From the NCBI GenBank assembly GCA_012511395.1, contig JAAZGD010000112.1:1-33342 (forward strand): a DNA stretch of 33,342 nt, read 5' to 3'. A program made the translations under genes and the position numbers. Of this stretch, positions 19,334 to 28,054 are shown one piece after another. Under the pieces are notes generated by a model. It made no database searches and was not told where the DNA came from. It was given only the letters and a program-made list of their open reading frames with translations. How positions within the stretch are numbered: position 1 is the first letter of the stretch; each line of letters starts with the position of its first letter. Origin of the DNA: Clostridiales bacterium (GTDB lineage Bacteria > Bacillota > Clostridia > Peptostreptococcales > Anaerovoracaceae).

Positions 19334-20737
19334 ATGGATTTGTTAATTAAGAACGGCACTTTAGTAACTGCAAAAAGCACATTTAAGGCAGATCTTGCAG
19401 TTAAAAACGGTAAGATAACTGCTATAGGCACTAATCTTAAACCTGAAAAAGGAACAGAAGTTGTAGACGCAAGAGGAAAGCTGGTGTTGCCCGGTGCAAT
19501 AGACGGCCACACACACCTTGCAATGCCCTTTGGCGGCACTATTTCTTCCGATGATTACTTCACAGGTACAAGATCTGCTGCCTGCGGCGGGACAACTACT
19601 GTATTTGACTTTGTTCTTCAAGGTCAAGGCGAACTGATGCAGGATGCATTTAAGAGACGGGACAAGCTGGCAGCTCCTGATGCGGCAGTAGACTATGCTT
19701 TTCATATTGGAGTATGCGATGTAACGGAGGACAGGCTTCTTGATTCAATGGAGGACGTGGTAAAAGAAGGTGTCACCTCCTTTAAAGTCTTCATGGTTTA
19801 TGACTTTGGAGTAGATGACGGTTCCTTCTACAAGGTTTTACAAAAGGCAGCTAAAATCGGCGGTCTTGTAGGTGTTCACGCTGAAAACAGAGATGTTAAC
19901 AATGTTTTAGTGGCACAATACCTGAAGGAAGGCAAAACTGATGCTTGGTGGCATTACATGGCCAAAAACGAAAAAATCGAAGGAGAAGCCGATGTTCGTG
20001 CCATCAATCTAGCAAGGATGGCAGGCACATCTTTATACATAGTTCACTTAGCCTGCAAGCAAGGTGTTGATGCTGTAACAAAAGCAAGGGATGAGGGATA
20101 TCCTATCTTTGCAGAGACTTGTCCACAGTATCTTAATTTCACCAACGAAGTCTATAAGAGAGAAAGGGCAAGAGACTATGTGTGCTCACCTCCAATGAAG
20201 GGCAAGGAATCCCAGGATGCTATCTGGGAGGCCATTAAGAGAGGCGATATCGCTACAATAGCCACAGACCACTGCCCCTTCACAAGGGCAGAAAAGGACT
20301 GGGGCATCAAAACTAAGGACGGCAAAAAAGGCAACTTCACCACTATTCCAAACGGATGTGCAGGGATTGAAAATATGTATCCCTACATTCTTTCGGAAGC
20401 CAACAAGGGAAGAATTTCCTTTAACAGGGCAGTTGAGCTCTGTGCCACAAATCCTTCCAAGCTCTTTGGCCTTGATGACCAGAAAGGCGCATTGGAAGTG
20501 GGACTTGATGCAGACATCGTTCTCTATGACAGAAAGAAAAATGTAACCATAAGGAACAAGGACCTTCACGGTGCAACAGACCATACCATATGGGAAGGTG
20601 CAAAGATCAAGGGTTATCCTGTAGCCACCTACTCAAGAGGCAAGCTTGTTTACAAGGACGGTCAGTTCGTAGGTGAAAAGGGCTATGGCAAGCTTGTAAG
20701 ATGCAAGACATTAAAGTTTAAAAACCCACAGCTGTAA
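19334..20737 (+). CDS. hydA: D-hydantoinase / dihydropyrimidinase
   Basis: MDLLIKNGTLVTAKSTFKADLAVKNGKI, GAIDGHTHLAMPFGGTISSDDYFTGT, GVTSFKVFMVYDF, VHAENRD, ATDHCPFTRAEK. Start chosen at 19334 with AGGAGG 8 nt upstream; the listed ORF start at 19280 lies inside the terminator. Confidence 0.93.
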   Translation: MDLLIKNGTLVTAKSTFKADLAVKNGKITAIGTNLKPEKGTEVVDARGKLVLPGAIDGHTHLAMPFGGTISSDDYFTGTRSAACGGTTTVFDFVLQGQGELMQDAFKRRDKLAAPDAAVDYAFHIGVCDVTEDRLLDSMEDVVKEGVTSFKVFMVYDFGVDDGSFYKVLQKAAKIGGLVGVHAENRDVNNVLVAQYLKEGKTDAWWHYMAKNEKIEGEADVRAINLARMAGTSLYIVHLACKQGVDAVTKARDEGYPIFAETCPQYLNFTNEVYKRERARDYVCSPPMKGKESQDAIWEAIKRGDIATIATDHCPFTRAEKDWGIKTKDGKKGNFTTIPNGCAGIENMYPYILSEANKGRISFNRAVELCATNPSKLFGLDDQKGALEVGLDADIVLYDRKKNVTIRNKDLHGATDHTIWEGAKIKGYPVATYSRGKLVYKDGQFVGEKGYGKLVRCKTLKFKNPQL

Positions 20738-20748
20738 GAAATAATTCT

Positions 20749-20778
20749 AAACAGGCTCTTCTAAAGGGCCTGTTTTTT
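20749..20778 (+). terminator. Intrinsic terminator after hydA
   Basis: ACAGGC-TCTTCTAAAGG-GCCTGT followed by TTTTTT; its T-tract runs directly into the next promoter's -35. Confidence 0.75.
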
Positions 20779-20779
20779 A

Positions 20780-20808
20780 TTGACCTGATACATGGTGCCG
20801 GGTATAAT
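20780..20808 (+). promoter_or_regulatory. Sigma-A promoter of acn operon
   Basis: TTGACC (20780-20785), 17-nt spacer, TATAAT (20803-20808). Confidence 0.8.
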
Positions 20809-20826
20809 TGTATACAAGTGTACAAT
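20807..20826 (+). promoter_or_regulatory. Candidate GntR/FCD-family operator overlapping the acn -10 and start site
   Basis: ATTGTATACAAGTGTACAAT: contains the perfect palindrome TTGTATACAA, and the 20-mer is itself an imperfect palindrome. A GntR/FCD regulator gene lies at the end of the same gene run. Confidence 0.6.
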
Positions 20827-20848
20827 TTCATCCAAGAGGAGGCAGGAA

Positions 20849-22756
20849 ATGGGAGATTCGTTAACCTATAAAATATTAAGGGAACACCTTGTGGAAGGCA
20901 CTCTGAAACAAGGTGAGGAAATTACAATAAAAATTGACCAGACTTTGACACAGGATTCTACGGGGACCATGGTTTATCTTCAGCTGGAAGCAATGAATGT
21001 GGATAAAATCAAGACAGAGCTTTCTGTAGCATATGCGGACCACAACACTCTTCAGACAGGCTTTGAAAATGCAGATGACCACGCCTTTATAGAAAGTGCG
21101 GCCAAGAGACACGGTGTTATATTCAGTAAGCCGGGCCACGGTATATGTCACCAGCTTCATTTGGAGGATTACGGAATACCGGGGAAAACCCTCCTTGGCT
21201 CAGACAGCCACACGCCTACAGGAGGCGGGCTTTCCATGCTTGCAATCGGTGCCGGAGGTCTTGATGTGGCCATTGCCATGGCAAAGGGTACATACATCTT
21301 AACGGTTCCGGGAATTTTAAACATAGAACTTAAGAACAGCCTTATGCAGTGGTCCTCCGCAAAGGATGTAATCTTAAAAATATTAAAAGAGCTTACTGTA
21401 AAGGGCGGCGTGGGAAAAATTATCGAATACACAGGAGACGGCGTTTCATCTCTTTCCGTCACCGACAGAGCTACCATTACAAATATGGGAGCTGAGCTTG
21501 GGGCCACCACCTCCATATTTGAAAGTGACGAAAATACGAAACAGTACTTAAAAAATCAGGGACGTGAAGAAGACTTTCGCCCTTTAAAAGCAGATTCTGA
21601 TGCTTTCTATAACGAACATATTGTAATCGACCTTTCCCAAATCCCTCCCCAAGTGGCAAAACCTCACAGCCCCGATAATGTAAGCGATGTAAGGGAAGCA
21701 GGACCCGTTCCTGTGGACCAGGTGGCAATAGGAAGCTGTACCAACTCTTCCTATACAGACCTTATGAAGGTGGCAGGCATCTTAAAGGGGCACAAGGTTA
21801 AAGAAAATGTAAGTCTTGTTATCTCTCCGGGGTCCAGCACCATACTGGCAGAAATGGCAAGAAACGGTGCCTTGGCAGACTTGATCGATGCAGGTGCAAG
21901 GATTATTGAAAACGCCTGCGGCCCCTGTATCGGCATGGGCCAATCTCCAAAATCAGGGGCAGTTTCTTTAAGGACATTTAACAGAAACTTTAAGGGAAGG
22001 AGCGGCACAAACGATGCTTTAATCTATCTTGTAAGCCCTGAAACCGCTGCTGTATCAGCTATTACGGGAGTCCTTACAGACCCTAGGGATATGGATATAG
22101 AGTACCCTGTGATTAATGAAGTATCCTTTTCAAAAAAAGATTCCTTTATAGTTAATCCGGGAAGAGAGGGTAAATCAATTCCTTTAGAGATGGGGTCCAA
22201 CATTCTGCCCTTTCCAATAAATACGGAACTTTCAGACGAGCTCATATTGACAACTGCCTTAAAGGTAAAGGACAACATCACTACAGATGATATTATGCCT
22301 TCCGATGCAAGGCTTTTACCCTATCGCTCAAACATTCCTTATCTTTCAAGGTTTTCTTTTGAAAAGATAGATAAGGATTTTCCACAAAGATGTGAGGAGA
22401 AGGGCTCTTGTCTCATAGTGGCAGGTGATAATTACGGTCAGGGCTCATCGAGGGAACACGCTGCGCTGGCACCTCTATACTTAGGTGTTAAAGCAGTTTT
22501 TGCAAAGTCCTTTGCAAGAATTCACAGGTCCAATTTAATCAACAGCGGCATACTGCCCTTAGTCTTTAAAAATGAGGAGGACTATGAAACCATATCTCTT
22601 TATGACACTGTCTCTCTTTCCAATTTACGGGAAGGTCTGGAAAGAGGTGAAATAAAGGCAGTAAATTTAACTAAAAATCTGACTTATGATTTAGTGAACA
22701 CCCTTTCCAAAAAGGAAAGAAAAATCATCTTAAAGGGCGGAAAAATTAATTTATAG
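20849..22756 (+). CDS. acn: Aconitate hydratase (aconitase)
   Basis: LLGSDSHTPTGGGLSMLAIGAGGLDVAIAMA, AIGSCTNSSYTDL, ENACGPCIGMGQSP, swivel-domain GDNYGQGSSREHAALAPLYLGVKAVFAKSFARIHRSNLINSGILPL. Start chosen at 20849 (MGDSLTYKILREHL) after AGAGGAGGCAGG; the listed ORF start overlaps the promoter. Confidence 0.95.
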   Translation: MGDSLTYKILREHLVEGTLKQGEEITIKIDQTLTQDSTGTMVYLQLEAMNVDKIKTELSVAYADHNTLQTGFENADDHAFIESAAKRHGVIFSKPGHGICHQLHLEDYGIPGKTLLGSDSHTPTGGGLSMLAIGAGGLDVAIAMAKGTYILTVPGILNIELKNSLMQWSSAKDVILKILKELTVKGGVGKIIEYTGDGVSSLSVTDRATITNMGAELGATTSIFESDENTKQYLKNQGREEDFRPLKADSDAFYNEHIVIDLSQIPPQVAKPHSPDNVSDVREAGPVPVDQVAIGSCTNSSYTDLMKVAGILKGHKVKENVSLVISPGSSTILAEMARNGALADLIDAGARIIENACGPCIGMGQSPKSGAVSLRTFNRNFKGRSGTNDALIYLVSPETAAVSAITGVLTDPRDMDIEYPVINEVSFSKKDSFIVNPGREGKSIPLEMGSNILPFPINTELSDELILTTALKVKDNITTDDIMPSDARLLPYRSNIPYLSRFSFEKIDKDFPQRCEEKGSCLIVAGDNYGQGSSREHAALAPLYLGVKAVFAKSFARIHRSNLINSGILPLVFKNEEDYETISLYDTVSLSNLREGLERGEIKAVNLTKNLTYDLVNTLSKKERKIILKGGKINL

Positions 22757-22767
22757 GAGATGTATTT

Positions 22768-23892
22768 ATGAAGGATTACCTGATTGCTTTGGAAGAGATT
22801 ATTGAAGAACAAAGACAACGAATCAAAAGGATGGAGGAGAGCTCCCCTCTGGATCTGACTTTGGTTCCCACAATAATTGTAGGCATAATCCCGGGAGACG
22901 GTATCGGTCCTTTTATTATGGACCATACGAAAAAAGTTTTGGACCATCTGTTAAAGGAAGAGATTGAAGAAGGAAAAATCGAATTCAGAAACATAGAAGG
23001 TCTCACTATTGAAAACAGGGCAAAGGAAGGTAAAGGTCTTCCCCCTTCATGTTTGAATGAAATAAAAAAGTGTCACGTGCTTCTAAAGGGGCCTACTGAA
23101 ACTCCCGATGCCAGAGCCAATGTGATGAACATAGAAAGCGCTAATGTGGCTTTACGAAGAGAGCTGGATCTTTTCGCAAATGTGAGACCTGTTACTATCC
23201 CCCAAAAAAATATTGACTGGATCTTCTTCAGGGAAAACACCGAAGGGGAATACGTTCTTGGAAGTAAGGGTATAGAGCTTGAGGGTATGGCTTTGGATTT
23301 TAAGGTTACCACTGACAGGGGAACTGAAAGGATCTGTGAAGCTGCCTTTAAGTATGCTAAAGCAAAGGGCAATTTAAAGGTATCAATAGTTACAAAGGCC
23401 AATATTATGAAAAAGACTGACGGGAAATTCCTTAAGATCTGCTATGAGGTGGCACAGCATTACCCTTCTGTACCTGCAGATGACTGGTATGTGGATATCA
23501 TGGCCGCAAATCTTCTTAATCCTAACAGACAATCGGAATACCAAGTGATTTTAACTCCCAATCTTTACGGGGATATTCTCACAGATGAAGCAGCTCAGCT
23601 CCAAGGCGGAGTAGGAACGGCAGGCAGCGGAAACATAGGGGACAGGTACGCCATGTTTGAGGCCATTCACGGCAGCGCTCCTAGAATGGTAAAAATGGGA
23701 AGGGGAAAGTATGCCAACCCTTCAAGCCTTCTTAAAGCGGCGGAAATGATGTTGAACCACATAGGGATGACAGACAAGGCAGATAAGCTGAAAGCAGCTC
23801 TTGATGAGACGGCCAAAGCCATGAAAATGACAGGCAAAGGTGACGGTAATACAGGTGAAGACTATGTAACCATGGTACTTTCAAAAATTTAA
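22768..23892 (+). CDS. icd: NAD-type isocitrate dehydrogenase (isocitrate/isopropylmalate dehydrogenase family) with ~35-aa N-terminal helical extension
   Basis: 374 aa; IIPGDGIGP, RENTEGEYVLGSKGIELEG, LTPNLYGDILTDEAAQLQGGVGTAGSGNIGDRYAMFEAIHGSAPR; immediately downstream of acn. Confidence 0.9.
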   Translation: MKDYLIALEEIIEEQRQRIKRMEESSPLDLTLVPTIIVGIIPGDGIGPFIMDHTKKVLDHLLKEEIEEGKIEFRNIEGLTIENRAKEGKGLPPSCLNEIKKCHVLLKGPTETPDARANVMNIESANVALRRELDLFANVRPVTIPQKNIDWIFFRENTEGEYVLGSKGIELEGMALDFKVTTDRGTERICEAAFKYAKAKGNLKVSIVTKANIMKKTDGKFLKICYEVAQHYPSVPADDWYVDIMAANLLNPNRQSEYQVILTPNLYGDILTDEAAQLQGGVGTAGSGNIGDRYAMFEAIHGSAPRMVKMGRGKYANPSSLLKAAEMMLNHIGMTDKADKLKAALDETAKAMKMTGKGDGNTGEDYVTMVLSKI

Positions 23893-23910
23893 GATTTAAA
23901 GGAAATAGAA

Positions 23911-24573
23911 ATGATTATTAACAAATATCTTACAGAAGCGGGAAATACAAATCAGCCCTTGGGAGTCAGTTTATTCAGCCAGCTTCAAAAGGACATCCTT
24001 TTGGAAAAGCTAAAACCGGGGCAAAAGCTGACAGAGCAAAGCCTGTGCACACTGTACAAGGTTAGCAGAACTCCAATCAGGGAAGCTTTAAGGCAGTTGG
24101 AAATGGAAGGCCTTGTGGAAACCATCCCAAACAGAGGGGCCTTTGTAACAGGGTTTTCGAAAACAGATCTGTCGGACATGCTGTCCTTAAGGAAAATTTA
24201 TGAAATGCAGGCAGTAAGATGGGCTATTGAAAGAATCACTGAAGAGGAAATGGATGACCTTCTGGAAACCTTTGAGTTTATGGAATTTTACACCATAAAA
24301 AAAGATATTGAAAAAATGCACAATATTAATATAAGCTTTCATAAAATAATATACGATGCTTCCCATAACCGTATGCTGAAACAGATTCTTTCCTCCTATC
24401 AGATTTATTTGAAATATAAAAGGCGGGATGTGGTTTATCCTGAGGATTACCTTCCCTCCGTCTTAGAGGAACATCGCGCCATTTATCAAGCCTTCCTTAA
24501 AAAGGATATTGAAAAAGGTGTGAAGGCCATGGAAATTCACCTTACAAATTCTGCTGACAGAACTCTCCTTTAA
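23911..24573 (+). CDS. GntR-family (FadR/FCD) transcriptional regulator
   Basis: 220 aa; wHTH LSKLKPGQKLTEQ-type (LEKLKPGQKLTEQSLCTLYKVSRTPIREALRQLEMEGLVETIPNRGAFVTGFS) plus all-helical FCD domain. Confidence 0.92.
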   Translation: MIINKYLTEAGNTNQPLGVSLFSQLQKDILLEKLKPGQKLTEQSLCTLYKVSRTPIREALRQLEMEGLVETIPNRGAFVTGFSKTDLSDMLSLRKIYEMQAVRWAIERITEEEMDDLLETFEFMEFYTIKKDIEKMHNINISFHKIIYDASHNRMLKQILSSYQIYLKYKRRDVVYPEDYLPSVLEEHRAIYQAFLKKDIEKGVKAMEIHLTNSADRTLL

Positions 24574-25283
24574 AAGAAGAGTCTATACAGAAAAGTATAA
24601 AGAAAGTTCACTGAGGGGAAAATTACTCTCCCCAGAACTCCGAAGACTATAAGAATCAGAAGGATTGTCATCCCCTTGTTATATACTTTTCCGTACCATT
24701 CTCTTTTCTCAAGATTGAACACCTGTGTAAGGACGGAAAAACCGTCAAGGGGCGGCACAGGCATCAGGTTGAATACCATAAGGATCAAATTTATCTGAAC
24801 TACATAAAGAAGTACATCCACTGTAACCGATCCAAAGGATGTATATAAAAAGGGCAAAGATAAAGTGTAGAGAAGTTTTACAAGGCCCATAAACAAAAAC
24901 GCAATAATAAAGTTCATGGTCACGTCGGACAGTGCCACTATCATCTCATCTCTTCTTCTCTTTTTAAAGTTAAAAGGGTTGATCTGTACAGGCACACCCC
25001 AACCAAAGCCTATGAAAAACAGAGCCACCATACCTATAGGGTCAATGTGAGACCTTGGGCTTATGGTTACTCTTCCCTGAAATTTCGGCGTATTGTCCCC
25101 TAACTTGTAGGCAGAAAATGCATGGGCTGCTTCATGAAAGGACAGCCCTATAACAATACCGGGTAATATCATCAAGGTGTGAATAAACCAGGCTTGAGGG
25201 CTTTGAAATCTTCCGCTGGTTATGGATATAAAGGCTAAGATTACTATGAAAAGAAGGGCTGTGGGATCAAGAAATCTTTTCAT
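24570..25283 (-). CDS. Site-2-protease-family (M50) membrane metalloprotease
   Basis: 237 aa; GLSFHEAAHAFSAYKLGDNTPKFQGRVTISPRSHIDPIGMVALFFIGFGWGVPVQINP and NLMPVPPLDGF (HExxH and downstream Asp motifs). Confidence 0.93.
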   Translation of the reverse strand: MKRFLDPTALLFIVILAFISITSGRFQSPQAWFIHTLMILPGIVIGLSFHEAAHAFSAYKLGDNTPKFQGRVTISPRSHIDPIGMVALFFIGFGWGVPVQINPFNFKKRRRDEMIVALSDVTMNFIIAFLFMGLVKLLYTLSLPFLYTSFGSVTVDVLLYVVQINLILMVFNLMPVPPLDGFSVLTQVFNLEKREWYGKVYNKGMTILLILIVFGVLGRVIFPSVNFLYTFLYRLFF

Positions 25284-26528
25284 CTACCTTTTCTCCCAAC
25301 CTTCCAGAGGGTGTTTTTCTACCAATTCCTTAACTATCTCCTTTGCTTCTTCCTTCTTTCCTCCTTTTGAGGACAATACGAGATTGATTGCCCTCCCCAC
25401 CTTTCTTATTTCCTCCTCTTTAAATCCTCTTGAGGTAAGGGCAGGAGTTCCCAATCTTAAACCGCTTGTTACAAAAGGACTTTGAGGGTCATTTGGAACG
25501 GCGTTTTTATTGGTTGTAATATTTGCATCGTCTAACATTACCTCTGCTTCCTTTCCCGTTATTCCCTTGTTTATCAGTTTTACAAGGACCAGGTGATTGT
25601 CCGTACCCTTAGACACAAGATCGTAGTCATAGCTTGTAAGGACTTCCGACAGCACCTTGGCATTGTCCACAACCTGTTTTTGATACACTTTGAAGGAAGG
25701 CTCCAGTGCCTTCTTTAAGCATATGGCCTTTCCTGCAATTATATGCATCAAAGGTCCTCCCTGAACTCCCGGGAAAATCGCTTTATTGATTTTAGCGCCA
25801 AGATCTTCCTTTGCAAGTATCATCCCGCCTCTTGGCCCTCTTAAGGTCTTGTGGGTAGTGGTGGTTACTATATGAGCATAATCCACGGGGTTGGGGTGAA
25901 CTCCTCCTGCCACAAGGCCTGCGATATGGGCCATATCCACCATAAATAAAGCTCCCACAGAGTCGGCTATTTCCCTGAAAATATCGAAATGAATTATTCT
26001 GGGATATGCAGATGCTCCCGCAACTATTAATTTCGGTCTGTGCTTTTTTGCCAAAGCTTCCACTTCATCGTAATCTATAGTTTCCGTATCGTCCTTTAAA
26101 CCGTATGATATGAAATTAAAATACTTGCCTGAAAGATTTGCAGGACTTCCGTGTGTCAAATGGCCTCCGTTTGAAAGGTCCATGCCCAAAACCGTATCCT
26201 TTAGTTCAAGGAGGGCAAAGTATACAGCGATATTTGCTGCAGCACCGCTATGGGGCTGTACATTTGCAAATTCAGCACCAAAAAGGAGCTTTGCCCGTTC
26301 AATGGCTAAAGACTCCACTTCATCCACATGTTCACAACCGCCGTAATATCTTTTACCGGGATATCCTTCTGCGTATTTGTTGGTTAATATACTGCCGCAT
26401 GCTTCCAGCACTGCTTTAGTAGTATAGTTTTCCGAGGCTATCATCTCCAGCTTGTTCTCCTGCCTTTCCTCCTCCCTTTCAATCATTGAATAAATCTGAA
26501 AATCTTCTTCTCTGATGGTCTCATACAT
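25284..26528 (-). CDS. glyA: Serine hydroxymethyltransferase
   Basis: 414 aa; [67 protein letters not shown]. Confidence 0.97.
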   Translation of the reverse strand: MYETIREEDFQIYSMIEREEERQENKLEMIASENYTTKAVLEACGSILTNKYAEGYPGKRYYGGCEHVDEVESLAIERAKLLFGAEFANVQPHSGAAANIAVYFALLELKDTVLGMDLSNGGHLTHGSPANLSGKYFNFISYGLKDDTETIDYDEVEALAKKHRPKLIVAGASAYPRIIHFDIFREIADSVGALFMVDMAHIAGLVAGGVHPNPVDYAHIVTTTTHKTLRGPRGGMILAKEDLGAKINKAIFPGVQGGPLMHIIAGKAICLKKALEPSFKVYQKQVVDNAKVLSEVLTSYDYDLVSKGTDNHLVLVKLINKGITGKEAEVMLDDANITTNKNAVPNDPQSPFVTSGLRLGTPALTSRGFKEEEIRKVGRAINLVLSSKGGKKEEAKEIVKELVEKHPLEGWEKR

Positions 26529-26579
26529 ACTCTTTATAGTCCTTTCTTTTTCTTTTTTTTATAAAGTTCCCTTGTAGGT

Positions 26580-28040
26580 TTATAACAGATCTGAAAGTAG
26601 CCTGCAAACAGATTCCTTTGCTTTAATAATAAGACCTCTTTCTTTATACAATTCCTTGGTCAATATATAACTATGGCTCATGTCCTCCAAAAAGATGTTT
26701 TCCATCTTTTCCGTGAACTTGCCGCTGTAAATAAACACATTGGTCTCGAAGCTTAAACGGAAGCTTCTTCTGTCAAAATTTGCAGTTCCCACAGTGGATA
26801 TTTCCCCATCCACCACCATGGTCTTTGCATGCATAAAGCCTTTATCGTAAATATAAACTGTTGCCCCAAGCTCAATGAGCTCACCTACAAAAGCCCATGT
26901 GGCCCAGTAAACAAACATATGGTCAGGCTTGTTGGGAATCATAATTCTTACATCCACGCCTGAAAGAATTGCCACCTTCAGGTTTTCCTGAAGACTGGTG
27001 CTTGGAACGAAGTAAGGCGTCTGAATCCAGATTCTTTCCTGGGCTGTGGACACCATCCTGTTAAAGCCTCTTTTTATTTCCTCCTTTGAAGTATCAGGTC
27101 CGCTGCTGACTATCTGAGCACCTATGCCTCCTTGATCGATGGTTTCAGAAAAATACACATCCTTAATGTGAATATCCTTTTTAGTGGCAACTCTCAGGTC
27201 CTGCATAAAGCGGGCATTAATATCCTGAACTGCGCTGCCTGTAAGCTTAAGCTGAGTATCCCGCCAATAACCAAACTTTTTCTTTCTGCCCAGGTATTCC
27301 CTCCCTATATTAAAGCCTCCCACATAGCCGATTTTATCATCTATGATTACAAGCTTTCTATGGTTTCTATAGTTAAGTCTCGGACTCAAATACTTAAGCT
27401 TAATAGGCAAAAACCAGTGAAATGATCCTCCTGCTCTTCTTAAGGGCGCCAGCATTTTCCTTGATAAACCTCTGCATCCCAGTCCGTCGCCTATTACGGT
27501 AACCTCTACCCCTTCTCTTGCTTTATCTGTCAAAACCTTTAAAAATCTTTTCCCCACCTCATCGGGCTTAATGATGAAATAGATTACGTTGATGGTGGAT
27601 TTTGCATTTCTTATGTCTTCAAGCAAGGTGTCAAACATCTCCTGGCCGTCGGTGATCACTTGAATATCATTATTCTGGGTGTAATAAGATTTAGCCAATA
27701 TCTGATTCAGGGTGATCATATCCCTCCAGAAATGGGCCCTCTTACTGTTAAACTTGTAGTCGCCATCTTCCATCTCCTTCATCTGCTCCTGCAAAGAGCC
27801 CCTGATAAAGGCTTCATCCTCCTTTGTGAGAAGGCTGATCCTCTTTCTCACAACTCTGTTTGACAGCATGAAGTATAAAAAGATTCCTATAGCCGGCAGG
27901 AAGAATACCACCATAACCCAAGTGAGAGTGGTGACAGGATTTTTCCTCTCAAGGAATATTACCGTTCCTGCTATAATGATGTTTGCAAAGATGATAAGTG
28001 CCGCAAGTAGAGGCAAATGCTCTGCAAGATAGGCATACAT
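26580..28040 (-). CDS. cls: Cardiolipin synthase (phospholipase D family)
   Basis: 486 aa; two HxK-type motifs (NYRNHRKLVIIDDKIGYVGGFNIG, FMHAKTMVVDGEISTVGTANFDRRS). Confidence 0.95.
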   Translation of the reverse strand: MYAYLAEHLPLLAALIIFANIIIAGTVIFLERKNPVTTLTWVMVVFFLPAIGIFLYFMLSNRVVRKRISLLTKEDEAFIRGSLQEQMKEMEDGDYKFNSKRAHFWRDMITLNQILAKSYYTQNNDIQVITDGQEMFDTLLEDIRNAKSTINVIYFIIKPDEVGKRFLKVLTDKAREGVEVTVIGDGLGCRGLSRKMLAPLRRAGGSFHWFLPIKLKYLSPRLNYRNHRKLVIIDDKIGYVGGFNIGREYLGRKKKFGYWRDTQLKLTGSAVQDINARFMQDLRVATKKDIHIKDVYFSETIDQGGIGAQIVSSGPDTSKEEIKRGFNRMVSTAQERIWIQTPYFVPSTSLQENLKVAILSGVDVRIMIPNKPDHMFVYWATWAFVGELIELGATVYIYDKGFMHAKTMVVDGEISTVGTANFDRRSFRLSFETNVFIYSGKFTEKMENIFLEDMSHSYILTKELYKERGLIIKAKESVCRLLSDLL

Positions 28041-28054
28041 TTTTTATTTCTCCT

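Noticed and set aside
22768-22870. Unusual N-terminal extension on isocitrate dehydrogenase
   Set aside because: Similar helical N-terminal extensions are, to my recollection, common in clostridial members of this family, so not reported as novel.
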